A DNA stretch of 64,000 bases, from contig CAYOKH010000002.1 in the NCBI GenBank assembly GCA_964404505.1, positions 1 through 64,000 on the forward strand. The letters run 5' to 3'. This document shows positions 25,214 to 34,493 of the stretch, in pieces. Position numbers and translations under genes: made by a program. Source of the stretch: DAOMNN01 sp964404505 (GTDB lineage Bacteria; Pseudomonadota; Gammaproteobacteria; Burkholderiales; Rhodocyclaceae). The notes beneath the pieces were generated by a model. That model saw only the letters and a list, made by a program, of their open reading frames with translations, had not been told where the DNA came from and made no database searches. Position 1 is the stretch's first letter. Every line of letters starts with the position of its first letter.

Positions 25214-27901
25214 ATGTCCCACGATTCCCTACCCATACCCCAGGACGTTGCGACAGCCGCCGGGCAGTCGCGGTTTCTTGCGCGCATGGTCGACAGCCGC
25301 CCCTGGCTTGTCCCAAGACTCGCCGCTTCGACACCCGTCCCGCTGGACGTCGAGGCAATGCATGCGTTCCTTGCAGAGCGGACGCTCACCGAGCACGGAC
25401 TTGCTGCGGCCCTGCGCGACCTGCGAAGCTGGGTGCTGTGCCATCTGGCGACGCGCGACCTGATCGGCGCCGCAGACCTGGCCGAGGTCACCGAGACGAT
25501 GACGCTGTTGGCCGAAACCTGCATCCGCGCGGCCCATGATCTCCTGCGCGAGGCGCTGGTGCGGCGCTACGGCGTACCCCTGTCCCCATCGGGGTGGGAG
25601 CAGGAACTGCTGATCGTTGGCATGGGCAAGCTGGGCGGCCGCGAACTCAACGTGTCGTCGGACATCGACCTGATCTTCGTCTACCCGGAAGACGGAGACA
25701 CCGGTGGGCAGAAGGTGATAAGCAATTTCGAGTTCTTCGAGCAACTGGGCAAACGCATCATCCGCAGCCTTTCCGAAGTGACGGAGCACGGGCAGGTATT
25801 CCGCGTCGACATGCGACTGCGGCCTCATGGCGACTCTGGACCGCTGGTGTGCTCGTTCGACATGCTGGAGAACTATTTCATCACGCAGGGCCGCGAATGG
25901 GAGCGCTACGCCTGGATCAAGGCGCGGGTATTGAACGGTGAGCGCTTTCGCGAACTGGAACAGATCGCTCGCCCTTTCGTCTTTCGCAAGTATCTGGACT
26001 TCGGAGCAATCAATGCCATGCGCGATCTCCAGGCAGAGATTCGCAGGGAAGTCACGCGCCGCGACCGCGCAAACAATGTCAAGCTCGGCCCCGGCGGGAT
26101 ACGCGAGATCGAGTTCATCGCCCAGGTATTCCAGCTGATACGTGGTGGCCGCGACCTGGGCCTGCAGATCCGCCCGACCCTCACGGTTCTGCGGGAGCTC
26201 GCGGCAAGGGAGATCCTGACCGCCGAAACCGTCCAGGAGCTTTCCGCCGCATACGTGTTTCTCCGACGTCTCGAACATCGCCTCCAGTACCTCGATGATG
26301 CACAGACCCACGACCTTCCCGAGTCCGCTGAAGACCGCGCGCTCATCGCCCGGGCGATGGGCTGTCCCGATATCGGTGCCTTGCAGTGCGCACTCGATGA
26401 ACACCGTCACGCCGTCAGTGGCCACTTCGACGACGTTTTCAGCGATCCCAGCGATGAGGATCACAAGCTTGACGATCTCTGGTCGCCGGGCGATGACAAT
26501 GGCAGGACCGAATCGATTCTCGCCGGGCTTGGATATCGCGATGCCTCCGTGGCCGGTCGCAGACTGGCCGACCTGTACGAGAGTCCTCGCTACCAGCAGT
26601 TGCCGAATCACATCCGCAGCCGCCTCGACGCGTTGATTCCGCGGGTGGTCGAGTCCGCCGCGGAAACGGACGTCCCGGACGAGACCCTGGCACGATGCCT
26701 GAACCTGCTCGAGACGATCTCGCGCCGAGGTGCCTACCTGGCGCTGCTGCAGCAGTATCCCCAGGCGCTCAGGCGTGTGGCCGACCTGATGAGCGCCTCG
26801 ACCTGGGCCGCAGACTACCTGACGCGTCATCCGATCCTGCTCGACGAACTGCTCGACGACCGCCACCTCGATCAGGAACCCGACTGGCCCGGATTCGCAG
26901 CCGAACTGGGACGTGCTCTCGATGCGATCGAACCGGACATGGAACACCAGATGGACATGATGCGCGAACAGCATCATGCACAGGTCTTTCGCCTGCTGAC
27001 CCAGGACATCGCCGGCAAGCTCACGGTCGAGCGGCTGGCCGATCACCTGTCGGCGCTGGCCGATCTCATTCTCGAACTCACGCTGCCGCTCGTCTGGCGC
27101 AAGATTCGCAAACGCCACCGCGATAACCCCAGTTTTGCGGTGATCGCCTATGGGAAGCTCGGAGGCAAGGAACTCGGATACGCATCCGACCTGGACATCG
27201 TGTTCCTGTTCGATGACGAGGCCCCGGAAGCCATGGAAGTGTATTCACGCTTCGCCCAGCGCATCAATACGTGGCTGTCGAGCCAGACCGCGGCCGGCAT
27301 CCTGTTCGAGACCGATCTGCGTCTGCGGCCCAACGGTGACTCGGGTCTGCTGGTGACGTCGCTGGAAGCATTCCGCAAGTACCAGCTCGAGTCAGCATGG
27401 GTATGGGAGCACCAGGCACTCACACGGGCGCGATTCTGCGCCGGCGATGCAATACTTGGTGCAGCCTTCGAGAAGATCCGCTGCGAAGTGCTGCGAAAGT
27501 CACGTGCGCTGGGCCCGCTGCGCCGCGAGGTCCTCACCATGCGCGACAGGATGCGCGAGGCGCACGCCGGCAAGAGCGACCTGTTCGATCTCAAGCACGA
27601 TCCGGGCGGGCTCGTCGATGTCGAATTCCTGATCCAGTACCTGGTCCTCGGCTACGCGCACAAGCACCCCGAACTGACGGGAAACCTGGGAAATATCGCA
27701 CTGCTCCGAATTGCCGGTGAACTGAGCCTGATCCCCGCCGCGTTGGCAGCGCAGTGCGGCGACTCGTACCGCCTGTATCGCCGCCTTCAACATCGGCAAC
27801 GTCTGAACGGGCAGCCTGCCCGTGCCCGACCGGACGAAGTCGCAGGCGCGCGCGAGCCCGTGATCACGTTATGGTCAAGCGTGCTGGGCTCTTCGACCTG
27901 A
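25214..27901 (+). CDS. glnE: Glutamine synthetase adenylyltransferase/deadenylase
   Basis: Bifunctional enzyme that attaches AMP to, and removes it from, glutamine synthetase according to nitrogen status. The 895-residue protein has two nucleotidyltransferase domains: the N-terminal deadenylase one (GMGKLGGRELNVSSDIDLIF, near residue 137) and the C-terminal adenylylase one (AYGKLGGKELGYASDLDIVF, near 645), with regulatory helices between. Length is slightly below the ~930-950 residues common in enterobacteria, with a short N-terminus. The start is 121 bases from the divergent yhdP; a TACAAT -10-like element lies near 25135. Confidence 0.97.
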   Translation: MSHDSLPIPQDVATAAGQSRFLARMVDSRPWLVPRLAASTPVPLDVEAMHAFLAERTLTEHGLAAALRDLRSWVLCHLATRDLIGAADLAEVTETMTLLAETCIRAAHDLLREALVRRYGVPLSPSGWEQELLIVGMGKLGGRELNVSSDIDLIFVYPEDGDTGGQKVISNFEFFEQLGKRIIRSLSEVTEHGQVFRVDMRLRPHGDSGPLVCSFDMLENYFITQGREWERYAWIKARVLNGERFRELEQIARPFVFRKYLDFGAINAMRDLQAEIRREVTRRDRANNVKLGPGGIREIEFIAQVFQLIRGGRDLGLQIRPTLTVLRELAAREILTAETVQELSAAYVFLRRLEHRLQYLDDAQTHDLPESAEDRALIARAMGCPDIGALQCALDEHRHAVSGHFDDVFSDPSDEDHKLDDLWSPGDDNGRTESILAGLGYRDASVAGRRLADLYESPRYQQLPNHIRSRLDALIPRVVESAAETDVPDETLARCLNLLETISRRGAYLALLQQYPQALRRVADLMSASTWAADYLTRHPILLDELLDDRHLDQEPDWPGFAAELGRALDAIEPDMEHQMDMMREQHHAQVFRLLTQDIAGKLTVERLADHLSALADLILELTLPLVWRKIRKRHRDNPSFAVIAYGKLGGKELGYASDLDIVFLFDDEAPEAMEVYSRFAQRINTWLSSQTAAGILFETDLRLRPNGDSGLLVTSLEAFRKYQLESAWVWEHQALTRARFCAGDAILGAAFEKIRCEVLRKSRALGPLRREVLTMRDRMREAHAGKSDLFDLKHDPGGLVDVEFLIQYLVLGYAHKHPELTGNLGNIALLRIAGELSLIPAALAAQCGDSYRLYRRLQHRQRLNGQPARARPDEVAGAREPVITLWSSVLGSST

Positions 27902-28016
27902 AGCCTCGCTTCGATAATCACGTCATATGGCGAAGCGAGACGACGCTTTGGCAACGGTCTACAATTGGGTTTTGTGTTCCTTCGAGCACAGGCGGAGACC
28001 CGGTGGCACTCCAATC

Positions 28017-29546
28017 ATGAGCGATGAAATCGAACTAAAGCTCGGTCTCCCGCGCAAGGCCGTGGCGGCGTTGCGCCGGCATCCGCTCTCTTCCGCGGCA
28101 GAGAAGATCGGCAACGCCGTCACGCTGGAGAACACCTACTACGACACCGCCGACCTCGCGCTGAAGGCGCGCGGAATCGCGCTGCGCATTCGACGCCATG
28201 GACGAGCCCGGTTACAGACGGTCAAGTGCGGAACCCGGTCGACGGGCGGACTGACACGCCGCCCCGAATGGGAACAACCGTTCGACGGCAGCTTCGACTT
28301 CTCACTTGTGGACGCGCCCGGCGTACGCAGATTTCTCAGGCGTGTCGAACCGGATCTCGTTCCGGTGTTCTCGACCCGCTTCCGACGCGAGACGCGCGTG
28401 TACACTCCTGGCGACCGTGTGCGCATATTGATGATGATCGACACCGGAGAGGTCCTTGCCGGCGATCGTACGCAGCCAATCTGCGAACTCGAACTGGAAC
28501 TCGAACAGGGCCGCCCCCTCGACCTCCTGCTGCTCGCCTGCCGACTGGTTGCCGACATTCCACTCCTGCCCGACGACGCAAGCAAGGCCGAACGCGGCTA
28601 CCGCCTGCATCTCGGTCTGAAACCACAACCCGTCCGCGCCGAAATCTCCGGGATCGAGCCGAATCAGTCGCCGGTCGAGGCCTTTCGCACACTGGCGTTC
28701 TCGTGTGTTCGACAGTGGCAGGCCAATGCCGTCGCAGCCGCGTCCGAAGACGATCCGGAGTACATTCATCAGCTCAGGGTATCGCAACGACGCCTGCGAT
28801 CACTCATGCGCCTGTTCGGTCCTGCACTTCCGGAGGCGTTTGTATCGGACTGGAGCGAACGCCTGCGGCAGAACGCCGACAGCTTCGGAGATGCGCGCGA
28901 TCTCGATGTTCTCCACGAGGAGATTCTCAGGCCTGTCGCCGGCGCCGATCCCGACCGGGATGCGGCCTTGGCACGGCTGCAGAAGATCGTCGGCGACGCG
29001 CGGGAGCGCGCACGCGTAAATGCCCGCGAAGGACTGGATCCGGCGGCGCAGGGACGCCTGCTCATCGGGTTCATGGCGGCACTGCATGCATTGCCGAGCA
29101 ACAATCTCATCGGGGCGGCAGACCTGCGGAGGTTCGCACGCCTGCAACTCACGCGCCTGCGCAGGAAGATCCGCAAGCGCTTCGATTCGGCGAGGGATCT
29201 CGCGCCCGCCAGGCTTCATGCGCTGCGCATCGGGCTCAAGCAACTGCGCTATGGCGTCGAGTTCTTTGCTCCCCTGATGCCGGGCAAGGCTGCCACACGG
29301 TACATGACGGCGCTTGCCCGAGTTCAGAACGCGCTGGGCTTCATCAACGACGTCGATGTCGCCAGGGCCGCGCTCGATCAGTGGGCCGGCGACGAAGCGG
29401 AACTGCGGGCCGCGGCCGTATTCGTATGTGGCTGGCACGGGCCGCGCTACGCGCGCCTGTGTCGCCGCTCGATCCGTGAGCTGGAACCCCTGCTGTACGA
29501 GAAGGCCCCCTGGAACCGACGAGGCCTGAAAGCGCCTCCGCAGTGA
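28017..29546 (+). CDS. CYTH and CHAD domain protein (inorganic triphosphatase-like)
   Basis: Protein of 509 residues with an N-terminal CYTH domain (residues ~1-200, starting EIELKLGL, the ExExK metal-binding signature) and a C-terminal CHAD domain (about 225-500, helical and rich in conserved His and Arg as in YIHQLRVSQRRLRSLMRLF and LHALRIGLKQLRYG). CYTH proteins of this type hydrolyse inorganic tripolyphosphate (E. coli YgiF); CHAD binds polyphosphate granules. The start at 28017 was chosen over in-frame upstream codons because MSDEIELK is the family N-terminus. Confidence 0.94.
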   Translation: MSDEIELKLGLPRKAVAALRRHPLSSAAEKIGNAVTLENTYYDTADLALKARGIALRIRRHGRARLQTVKCGTRSTGGLTRRPEWEQPFDGSFDFSLVDAPGVRRFLRRVEPDLVPVFSTRFRRETRVYTPGDRVRILMMIDTGEVLAGDRTQPICELELELEQGRPLDLLLLACRLVADIPLLPDDASKAERGYRLHLGLKPQPVRAEISGIEPNQSPVEAFRTLAFSCVRQWQANAVAAASEDDPEYIHQLRVSQRRLRSLMRLFGPALPEAFVSDWSERLRQNADSFGDARDLDVLHEEILRPVAGADPDRDAALARLQKIVGDARERARVNAREGLDPAAQGRLLIGFMAALHALPSNNLIGAADLRRFARLQLTRLRRKIRKRFDSARDLAPARLHALRIGLKQLRYGVEFFAPLMPGKAATRYMTALARVQNALGFINDVDVARAALDQWAGDEAELRAAAVFVCGWHGPRYARLCRRSIRELEPLLYEKAPWNRRGLKAPPQ

Positions 29547-29688
29547 CACTGCTCATGGTTCGACCCGCCTGATCCTGTCACATGGCTGACATCCTGGGGC
29601 ATCGTATTTGCGCGGTTCGGCACGGGAACTCGCGTGGCAAGCATCGCGGCGCTCATGTCGGTCGCCCCCTTGGATGAAGGTGCCAGAG

Positions 29689-30141
29689 ATGGATCTCTTG
29701 CTGTGGCGTCACGCCGAAGCTGTTCAGGGCGCGCCTGATCACGCCCGTGAATTGACGCCGCGCGGGCACAAGCAGGCACGCACACTGGCCGCATGGCTGA
29801 AGAAGAACCATCCGGAGCCGCTGCGCGTGATATGCAGCCCCACGGTCCGGACCCGTCAGACGGCGGCTGCGCTCACCAGGGACTTCGAAGTCGTCGCCTC
29901 CCTTGGTCCGGATGGGAACGCGGCCGGCATTCTTGCCACTGCCGGATGGCCGGACGCCAGCGTGGCCTGCCTCATCGTGGGTCACCAACCCACCCTGGGC
30001 CGCGTCGCCGCCTTGCTCTTGGCAGGATCCGAGGCCGACTGGACGATCAGGAAGGGGGCACTGTGGTGGTTCAGCAACCGTGTTCGGGACGGCGAGACCC
30101 AGACCGTGCTGCGCGCCGTGATAGCGCCCGATCTGTACTGA
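29689..30141 (+). CDS. sixA: Phosphohistidine phosphatase SixA
   Basis: Histidine-phosphatase-superfamily protein of 150 residues with the RHG-type motif as RHAEA (residues 8-12) and the second catalytic histidine in IVGHQPTLG (near 99). SixA removes phosphate from phosphohistidine, for example on HPt domains and the nitrogen PTS protein NPr. The ATG at 29689 has AAGG nine bases upstream. It follows the CYTH-CHAD gene by 142 bases; both concern phosphate chemistry, but co-transcription is not shown. Confidence 0.9.
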   Translation: MDLLLWRHAEAVQGAPDHARELTPRGHKQARTLAAWLKKNHPEPLRVICSPTVRTRQTAAALTRDFEVVASLGPDGNAAGILATAGWPDASVACLIVGHQPTLGRVAALLLAGSEADWTIRKGALWWFSNRVRDGETQTVLRAVIAPDLY

Positions 30142-30287
30142 CGCATGCAGCGGACGCCCGAAGTTGATGTCCCCGAGGCACTTGTCGCCAGCGCCACTGT
30201 CCACCTTACATTCGTCGAGCCCGTGAAAACGTTTGCATCCAGGCGGTGCGTTCCAGTCTAGAATAAGCATCAATACGAGACCATCAG

Positions 30288-30845
30288 ATGATCAAGCGCT
30301 TCATCCCCTCTCGCGAGAGCATCAAGCAGAACCGGCTGCTTCGCTGGCTGGGGCCGCGCATTCACGATCCACTGCTTTGGCACATTAACCGCAATTCGGT
30401 CGCACGGGGTGTGGCCATCGGTGCCTTCTTTGGGCTGATGGTCCCGGTCGCACAGATTCCTGCTGCCGCGCTCGTCGCGCTTGCCTTGCGTGCCAATCTT
30501 TGGGTTGCGGCCATAGCGACTCTGATCAGCAATCCGTTCACCTACGGGCCGATTTACATATTCGCCTACAAGCTCGGGAGCAGCATCCTTCCGCCGGCCG
30601 TTGCCAGTGGCGCGGTCATTGCCGACGATCATGCCACGACCACCTTGCAGTGGCTCATCGACATGGTGCACTGGCTCACGGGAATTGGTCGCCCATTGGT
30701 GCTTGGTATGCTGTTGATGGCGATCACGGCGGCGATAGTCGGCTACTTCGGCATCCTGCTGCTGTGGCGCCTGAAGGTCGTCCTGAAACGTCGCAAACAG
30801 CGCAGCGAGCGCGTTGCAGTGCGCAGCGCCGCAGACCCCTCCTGA
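30288..30845 (+). CDS. DUF2062 domain membrane protein
   Basis: Inner-membrane protein of 185 residues with about four hydrophobic segments (near residues 42-60, 64-80, 95-110 and 140-162) and the DUF2062 signatures RNSVARGVAIGAFFGLMVPVAQ and SNPFTYGP. The family has no established function; some members are fused to glycosyltransferases, which hints at envelope-related transport. The C-terminus is short and basic. It ends directly at a rho-independent terminator. Confidence 0.88.
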   Translation: MIKRFIPSRESIKQNRLLRWLGPRIHDPLLWHINRNSVARGVAIGAFFGLMVPVAQIPAAALVALALRANLWVAAIATLISNPFTYGPIYIFAYKLGSSILPPAVASGAVIADDHATTTLQWLIDMVHWLTGIGRPLVLGMLLMAITAAIVGYFGILLLWRLKVVLKRRKQRSERVAVRSAADPS

Positions 30846-30871
30846 AGCCCGACTTCAGCTTGGGCTTTTTT
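30845..30871 (+). terminator. Rho-independent terminator after the DUF2062 gene
   Basis: AAGCCC (30845-30850) pairs with GGGCTT (30862-30867), followed by a T tract to 30871. The stem begins at the stop codon of the DUF2062 gene. Confidence 0.7.
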
Positions 30872-30927
30872 GCCTTGTACAAGAGGCGTATCCTTGGCGC
30901 GATGATCCCCGCAACACTTCCGCAACC

Positions 30928-31848
30928 ATGAACGAGTCCGCTGCAAACGGCACATCCCGGATCATTGACGGCGTCAGACGAGTCTATTACGACGGATACT
31001 GGATCAAGGCCTACGACGCCCCCGAGGACACGCTGAAGGCCAAACGTCGTCTCATCGAGGCGCTGACGCGGCGCCTCTTCAATCACGTCGAGCACGGCAT
31101 CAACATCCCCGGCAAACGCCTCAAGGAGGCGCGCGAGGCGTTCGACGGCGAGATCGACCCGGAGCGCCGCAGGGTCAAGGGTGCCATGCTGGCAGGTGCG
31201 CTTTTCAATCGTGCCACCGACATCTTCACCAAGCTGGTGGACCTGCAGGAAGAAGGCGTCGACGTCGCACAGGACAGCGCGCTGATGCGCGAATGCGGCC
31301 AATGCCTTCAGGAAGCCCTGACGCTGGGCAAGATGGTGCTTCATCGCAGTGGCGACGAAGGGATCGACGAACTCTGGGGCGAGCCCTTTCGCGCATTCTC
31401 GATCCCCATCGAGGCCTTCTACGATAGCCGTTACATAAAGATCTCGCAGACGCTGCGGGACATCGACCGGATCGCCGCAATCATGGCGACAACACTGGCC
31501 GGGAATCCGCTTTTCGAAGGGATCGAGAAGCATGTATTCCTGTTTGCCGAGGCAGCCAAGGTGAAGTGTGAGACCCTGCGGACCGATGTGCGCATATTCG
31601 ACATCTGGACCGATTTCGTCGTTGCATCCGAGCATCTCGCAGCCTTCGTTCCGCGCCTTGCCCAGGCGCCGACGGCCGAGCTGCTGCAACTGGCCGCGGA
31701 TGGGAGGCAACTGGTGCTGAAAGGCAAGGAACTCGTAAGCTACATCACCCGCGCAAGGGTGACGATGCCCAAGAGCACGCGCGAATACATCGAGCGCTGC
31801 GAACACTATGGAGAACTGTCGCGCGCGCATTTTGCTGCTACGTTGTAG
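30928..31848 (+). CDS. Conserved-looking hypothetical protein, family not recognised
   Basis: Protein of 306 residues that I do not recognise. It is soluble and appears almost wholly alpha-helical, with no signal peptide or membrane segment. Notable parts are an N-terminal segment VYYDGYWIKAYDAPEDTLKA, a charged region with many arginines (about 40-80), two nearby cysteines (MRECGQCLQEAL, near 120) and a C-terminal EYIERCEHYGELSRAHF. Codon use is like its neighbours and the frame is intact over 0.9 kb, so it is very likely a real gene. It sits after the DUF2062 terminator and is convergent with mnmA, so context says little. Confidence 0.8.
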   Translation: MNESAANGTSRIIDGVRRVYYDGYWIKAYDAPEDTLKAKRRLIEALTRRLFNHVEHGINIPGKRLKEAREAFDGEIDPERRRVKGAMLAGALFNRATDIFTKLVDLQEEGVDVAQDSALMRECGQCLQEALTLGKMVLHRSGDEGIDELWGEPFRAFSIPIEAFYDSRYIKISQTLRDIDRIAAIMATTLAGNPLFEGIEKHVFLFAEAAKVKCETLRTDVRIFDIWTDFVVASEHLAAFVPRLAQAPTAELLQLAADGRQLVLKGKELVSYITRARVTMPKSTREYIERCEHYGELSRAHFAATL

Positions 31849-31928
31849 CGCCCAGCAACGCGCGGACAACGCTCCGGTATAACGGGCCGGTCAATCGCGG
31901 ACGATGGGGCTGATTGCCCGAACCCGCG

Positions 31929-33053
31929 TCAAACGATCACACCACCTCCCAGACACACGACAGATTCGTAGACCACGACGCTCTGACCTGGCGTCAGGGC
32001 CCATTGCGGCTGGGCGAACACGATCTCGGCCCTTTCCTGCGCAAGCGACTCGATCTCGCACGCCATATCGGGGCTGCGGTAGCGCGGTTTGGCGGTGTAG
32101 ACCCAGTGGGTGTGCGGATCCCTCCCGGAGATCCAGTTTAGCCCCGTGGCTGTCAGGCGGTCCCTGAGCAGTGCCGGATGATCGTGCCCCTGCACCGCGT
32201 ACAGGACGTCGTGTGCCACGTCCTTGGCCGCAACGTACCAGGCCTCATGCTGCCCCGCCTCATCCTCGTTGCCCCTTATTCCCCCGACGTGCAATCCCTT
32301 GCGTTGACCTATGGTGTGGTACATGAGGCCCTGATGCTCACCGATTACTCGCTCGTCGTCGAGGCAGCGAATTTCACCCGGGCGCGCGGGCAGGTAACGC
32401 ATGAGGAACTCGCGGAACGGGCGTTCGCCGATAAAGCAGATGCCGGTCGAATCCTTTTTGCCGGCTACGTGCAGGCCGGCATTGGCCGCGATCTTGCGCA
32501 CCTCGCGCTTGTAGAGGTCGCCGAGCGGGAACAGGGTCCGGGACAGCTGCTCCCGGGTGAGTCGATACAGGAAATAGCTCTGGTCCTTGGTGCCATCCTC
32601 GGCCTTGAGCAGTTGGTACTCGACGCGCCCGTCGTTCTCCCATCTGCGCACCCGGGCGTAGTGACCGGTTGCAATACGCTCCGCACCGAGATCCATCGCA
32701 TGATCCAGAAAGCAACGGAACTTGATTTCCGAGTTGCACAGAATGTCGGGATTTGGCGTCCGGCCGGCCTCGTACTCGGTCAGAAAATCGGAGAACACGC
32801 GATCCTTGTATTCCCTGGAGAAGTTCACGACTTCCAGTTCGACGCCGATCACGTCGCATACCGACGCCACGTCGACCAGATCCTGGCGCGTCGAGCAGTA
32901 CTCGTCGTCGTCATCATCTTCCCAGTTCTTCATGAACAGGCCGGTCACCTGGTAGCCCTGCTGCTTGAGCAACAGCGCCGCTACCGAGGAGTCAACTCCG
33001 CCAGACATTCCGACGACGACCTTCATGCCGCCGGGATCCCCTTCATTGGACAT
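31929..33053 (-). CDS. mnmA: tRNA-specific 2-thiouridylase MnmA
   Basis: Installs the 2-thio group on wobble uridine 34 of tRNA-Lys, -Glu and -Gln, using sulfur relayed by the Tus system. The 374-residue protein has the PP-loop ATP motif GMSGGVDSS, and the two catalytic cysteines in PDILCNSEIKF (near residue 110) and STGICFIGERPF (near 208). The start at 33053 has GGGGGAAGGG upstream and overlaps the preceding gene by 11 bases; a shorter start at 33026 (MKVVVGMS) is the usual family N-terminus and is also possible. Confidence 0.96.
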   Translation of the reverse strand: MSNEGDPGGMKVVVGMSGGVDSSVAALLLKQQGYQVTGLFMKNWEDDDDDEYCSTRQDLVDVASVCDVIGVELEVVNFSREYKDRVFSDFLTEYEAGRTPNPDILCNSEIKFRCFLDHAMDLGAERIATGHYARVRRWENDGRVEYQLLKAEDGTKDQSYFLYRLTREQLSRTLFPLGDLYKREVRKIAANAGLHVAGKKDSTGICFIGERPFREFLMRYLPARPGEIRCLDDERVIGEHQGLMYHTIGQRKGLHVGGIRGNEDEAGQHEAWYVAAKDVAHDVLYAVQGHDHPALLRDRLTATGLNWISGRDPHTHWVYTAKPRYRSPDMACEIESLAQERAEIVFAQPQWALTPGQSVVVYESVVCLGGGVIV

Positions 33054-33732
33054 TCGGCCCTTCCCCCTTCAACCAGTCGACCAGCGGCAGGACCACCGCC
33101 GGTTCCCCATGATCGACAAACCAGCTGTCAACGACAAAGCGGCTGCCCGGCGCGGCCTCCAATTCGACATCCGAGTCATCGGGTCGCGACGATTCGTCCG
33201 TCACGCCCTCGCAGTCGCACAGCACCAGAAGCAGGGGAACGTGATCCGGCACGTGCTCCGGATGCACTTCGGCCATCGGCGGGGCACGTGTCACCACTTC
33301 CTCGATCGCCGCGGAAAAGTGCTGAAAGATCACCCGGTTGCGCCGTACCGGTTCGAGCACTTTGTGAAAGCGCAACCATTCGCGCGACTCCATGAGCTCG
33401 AGCAGCCGCGTGGTGGTCGTCGAATGATCGATGCAATCCATGCGTCCGTGGACGCCCCCGTCCGAAAAATTGCCGCCACGATCTGCGGAAATCGGCGTCT
33501 GTCGTCCGGCAATCCGGTACAGCGTGCCGACGGCAGTCGCAATCGCCGCGCGCTCGGACGCGGGATCGCGGGCGCTGGTCAGCTCCATACGCAGCGCGTC
33601 GAGGTCCGCGAAATCGTAATCCACCCGCGCACTGGTCGCACAGGAATAATTGAAGCAGACCTCGACACGTGCCCCGCCCTGCGCACCCGCACTTGCCAGC
33701 AGAAACAGGAGTAAGGCCAGAAATGGTCGCAT
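33043..33732 (-). CDS. Exported hypothetical protein in the nudix-mnmA operon
   Basis: Protein of 229 residues with a clear signal peptide (MRPFLALLLFLLASAGAQG, cleavage near residue 19-21). The mature part contains several cysteines (VEVCFNYSCATSA, GRMDCIDH, LCDCEG) and many acidic residues. No family is recognised. The MDCIDHSTTTT segment resembles a nucleophile-like Cys/His arrangement, but no catalytic role can be claimed. It overlaps the nudix gene by one base (TGATG) and mnmA by 11 bases, so all three are surely translated from one message. Confidence 0.82.
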   Translation of the reverse strand: MRPFLALLLFLLASAGAQGGARVEVCFNYSCATSARVDYDFADLDALRMELTSARDPASERAAIATAVGTLYRIAGRQTPISADRGGNFSDGGVHGRMDCIDHSTTTTRLLELMESREWLRFHKVLEPVRRNRVIFQHFSAAIEEVVTRAPPMAEVHPEHVPDHVPLLLVLCDCEGVTDESSRPDDSDVELEAAPGSRFVVDSWFVDHGEPAVVLPLVDWLKGEGPNVQ

Positions 33733-34184
33733 CAGACAATGTAACGCAGGATCTCGAGTCCGTAGCGGCTTCCGCCAACCCAGTCTTCCGCGCACTTCAG
33801 CACGAGCGGACTGCGGTGGCGATGCCGACAATCCCGCAGATCTTGGACGGACAACCACAACGTACGAACGATGCCTGCATCGAGTGAAGCCCCACGCTCG
33901 GCTTCACCGACCGTGCCGCCAAACGCAAACCGGACATAGCTCACGTCCCCGTGCGCGCGCAGCCACTGATAGACGCCGACGACCGAGCTCGGCACGAAAC
34001 GATGCGCTGTCTCCTCCAGGGTCTCGCGCACCACGGCCTCGATCAGCGACTCTCCCGGTTCCAGGTGCCCGGCAGGCTGGTTCAATCGCAGCCCTTCGTC
34101 GGTTTGCTCCTCCACGAGCAGAAAGCGCCCGCTGCGCTCGATCACTGCCGCCACGGTCACGCTGGGCTTCCAGATTCTTTTCAT
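33732..34184 (-). CDS. Nudix hydrolase (NudJ-like)
   Basis: Protein of 150 residues with the N-terminal segment WKPSVTVAAVIERSGRFLLVEE and a Nudix box (GHLEPGESLIEAVVRETLEETA, about residues 39-60) complete in its metal-binding glutamates. It resembles NudJ, which hydrolyses thiamine pyrophosphates and nucleoside di- and triphosphates and is also next to mnmA in E. coli. The ATG at 34184 was chosen over an in-frame TTG at 34202. The ribosome binding site is weak. Confidence 0.9.
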   Translation of the reverse strand: MKRIWKPSVTVAAVIERSGRFLLVEEQTDEGLRLNQPAGHLEPGESLIEAVVRETLEETAHRFVPSSVVGVYQWLRAHGDVSYVRFAFGGTVGEAERGASLDAGIVRTLWLSVQDLRDCRHRHRSPLVLKCAEDWVGGSRYGLEILRYIV

Positions 34185-34493
34185 CGGTGCAATTTGGTGC
34201 AAAATATGAAGTTTAACCCTTGTGCATCACCTCAAGCTCATCCTGCGACGCTCCGAAACCTCTCGATGCATGCTGGCGAAGCGCATGAAAGCGCGGATCT
34301 ACCGCCGCTACGTTTTGCATATCATCAATGTCTGTTTGATCGAAAAGGGCCAAAAAACGTAGAATCTCAAGGTTTTGTTTCGCCGACCCGGAAAGTTTGC
34401 ACATGCCGCCGTCCGAACCTCGGCGCTGATGCGGTGCCGCAAGGCGCCAATCGGGCTAATGGTCGGCACCCGTCAACCAGGATCGAGACCTCT
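34185..34493. other. Intergenic region upstream of nqrA
   Basis: 309 bases between divergent nudix and nqrA genes. It should hold promoters for both. The only reasonable + strand candidate is the one at 34336-34365; the remaining ~120-base leader before nqrA has no recognised riboswitch. Confidence 0.5.
34336..34365 (+). promoter_or_regulatory. Candidate promoter of the nqr operon
   Basis: TTGATC (34336-34341) and TAGAAT (34360-34365) with an 18-base spacer. A start near 34372 leaves a leader of about 120 bases. The match is moderate. Confidence 0.35.

Noticed and set aside
25229..27118. A 629-codon open frame antisense to glnE
   Set aside because: High-GC shadow of the glnE codons; glnE is a clear full-length gene and the antisense product has no family features.
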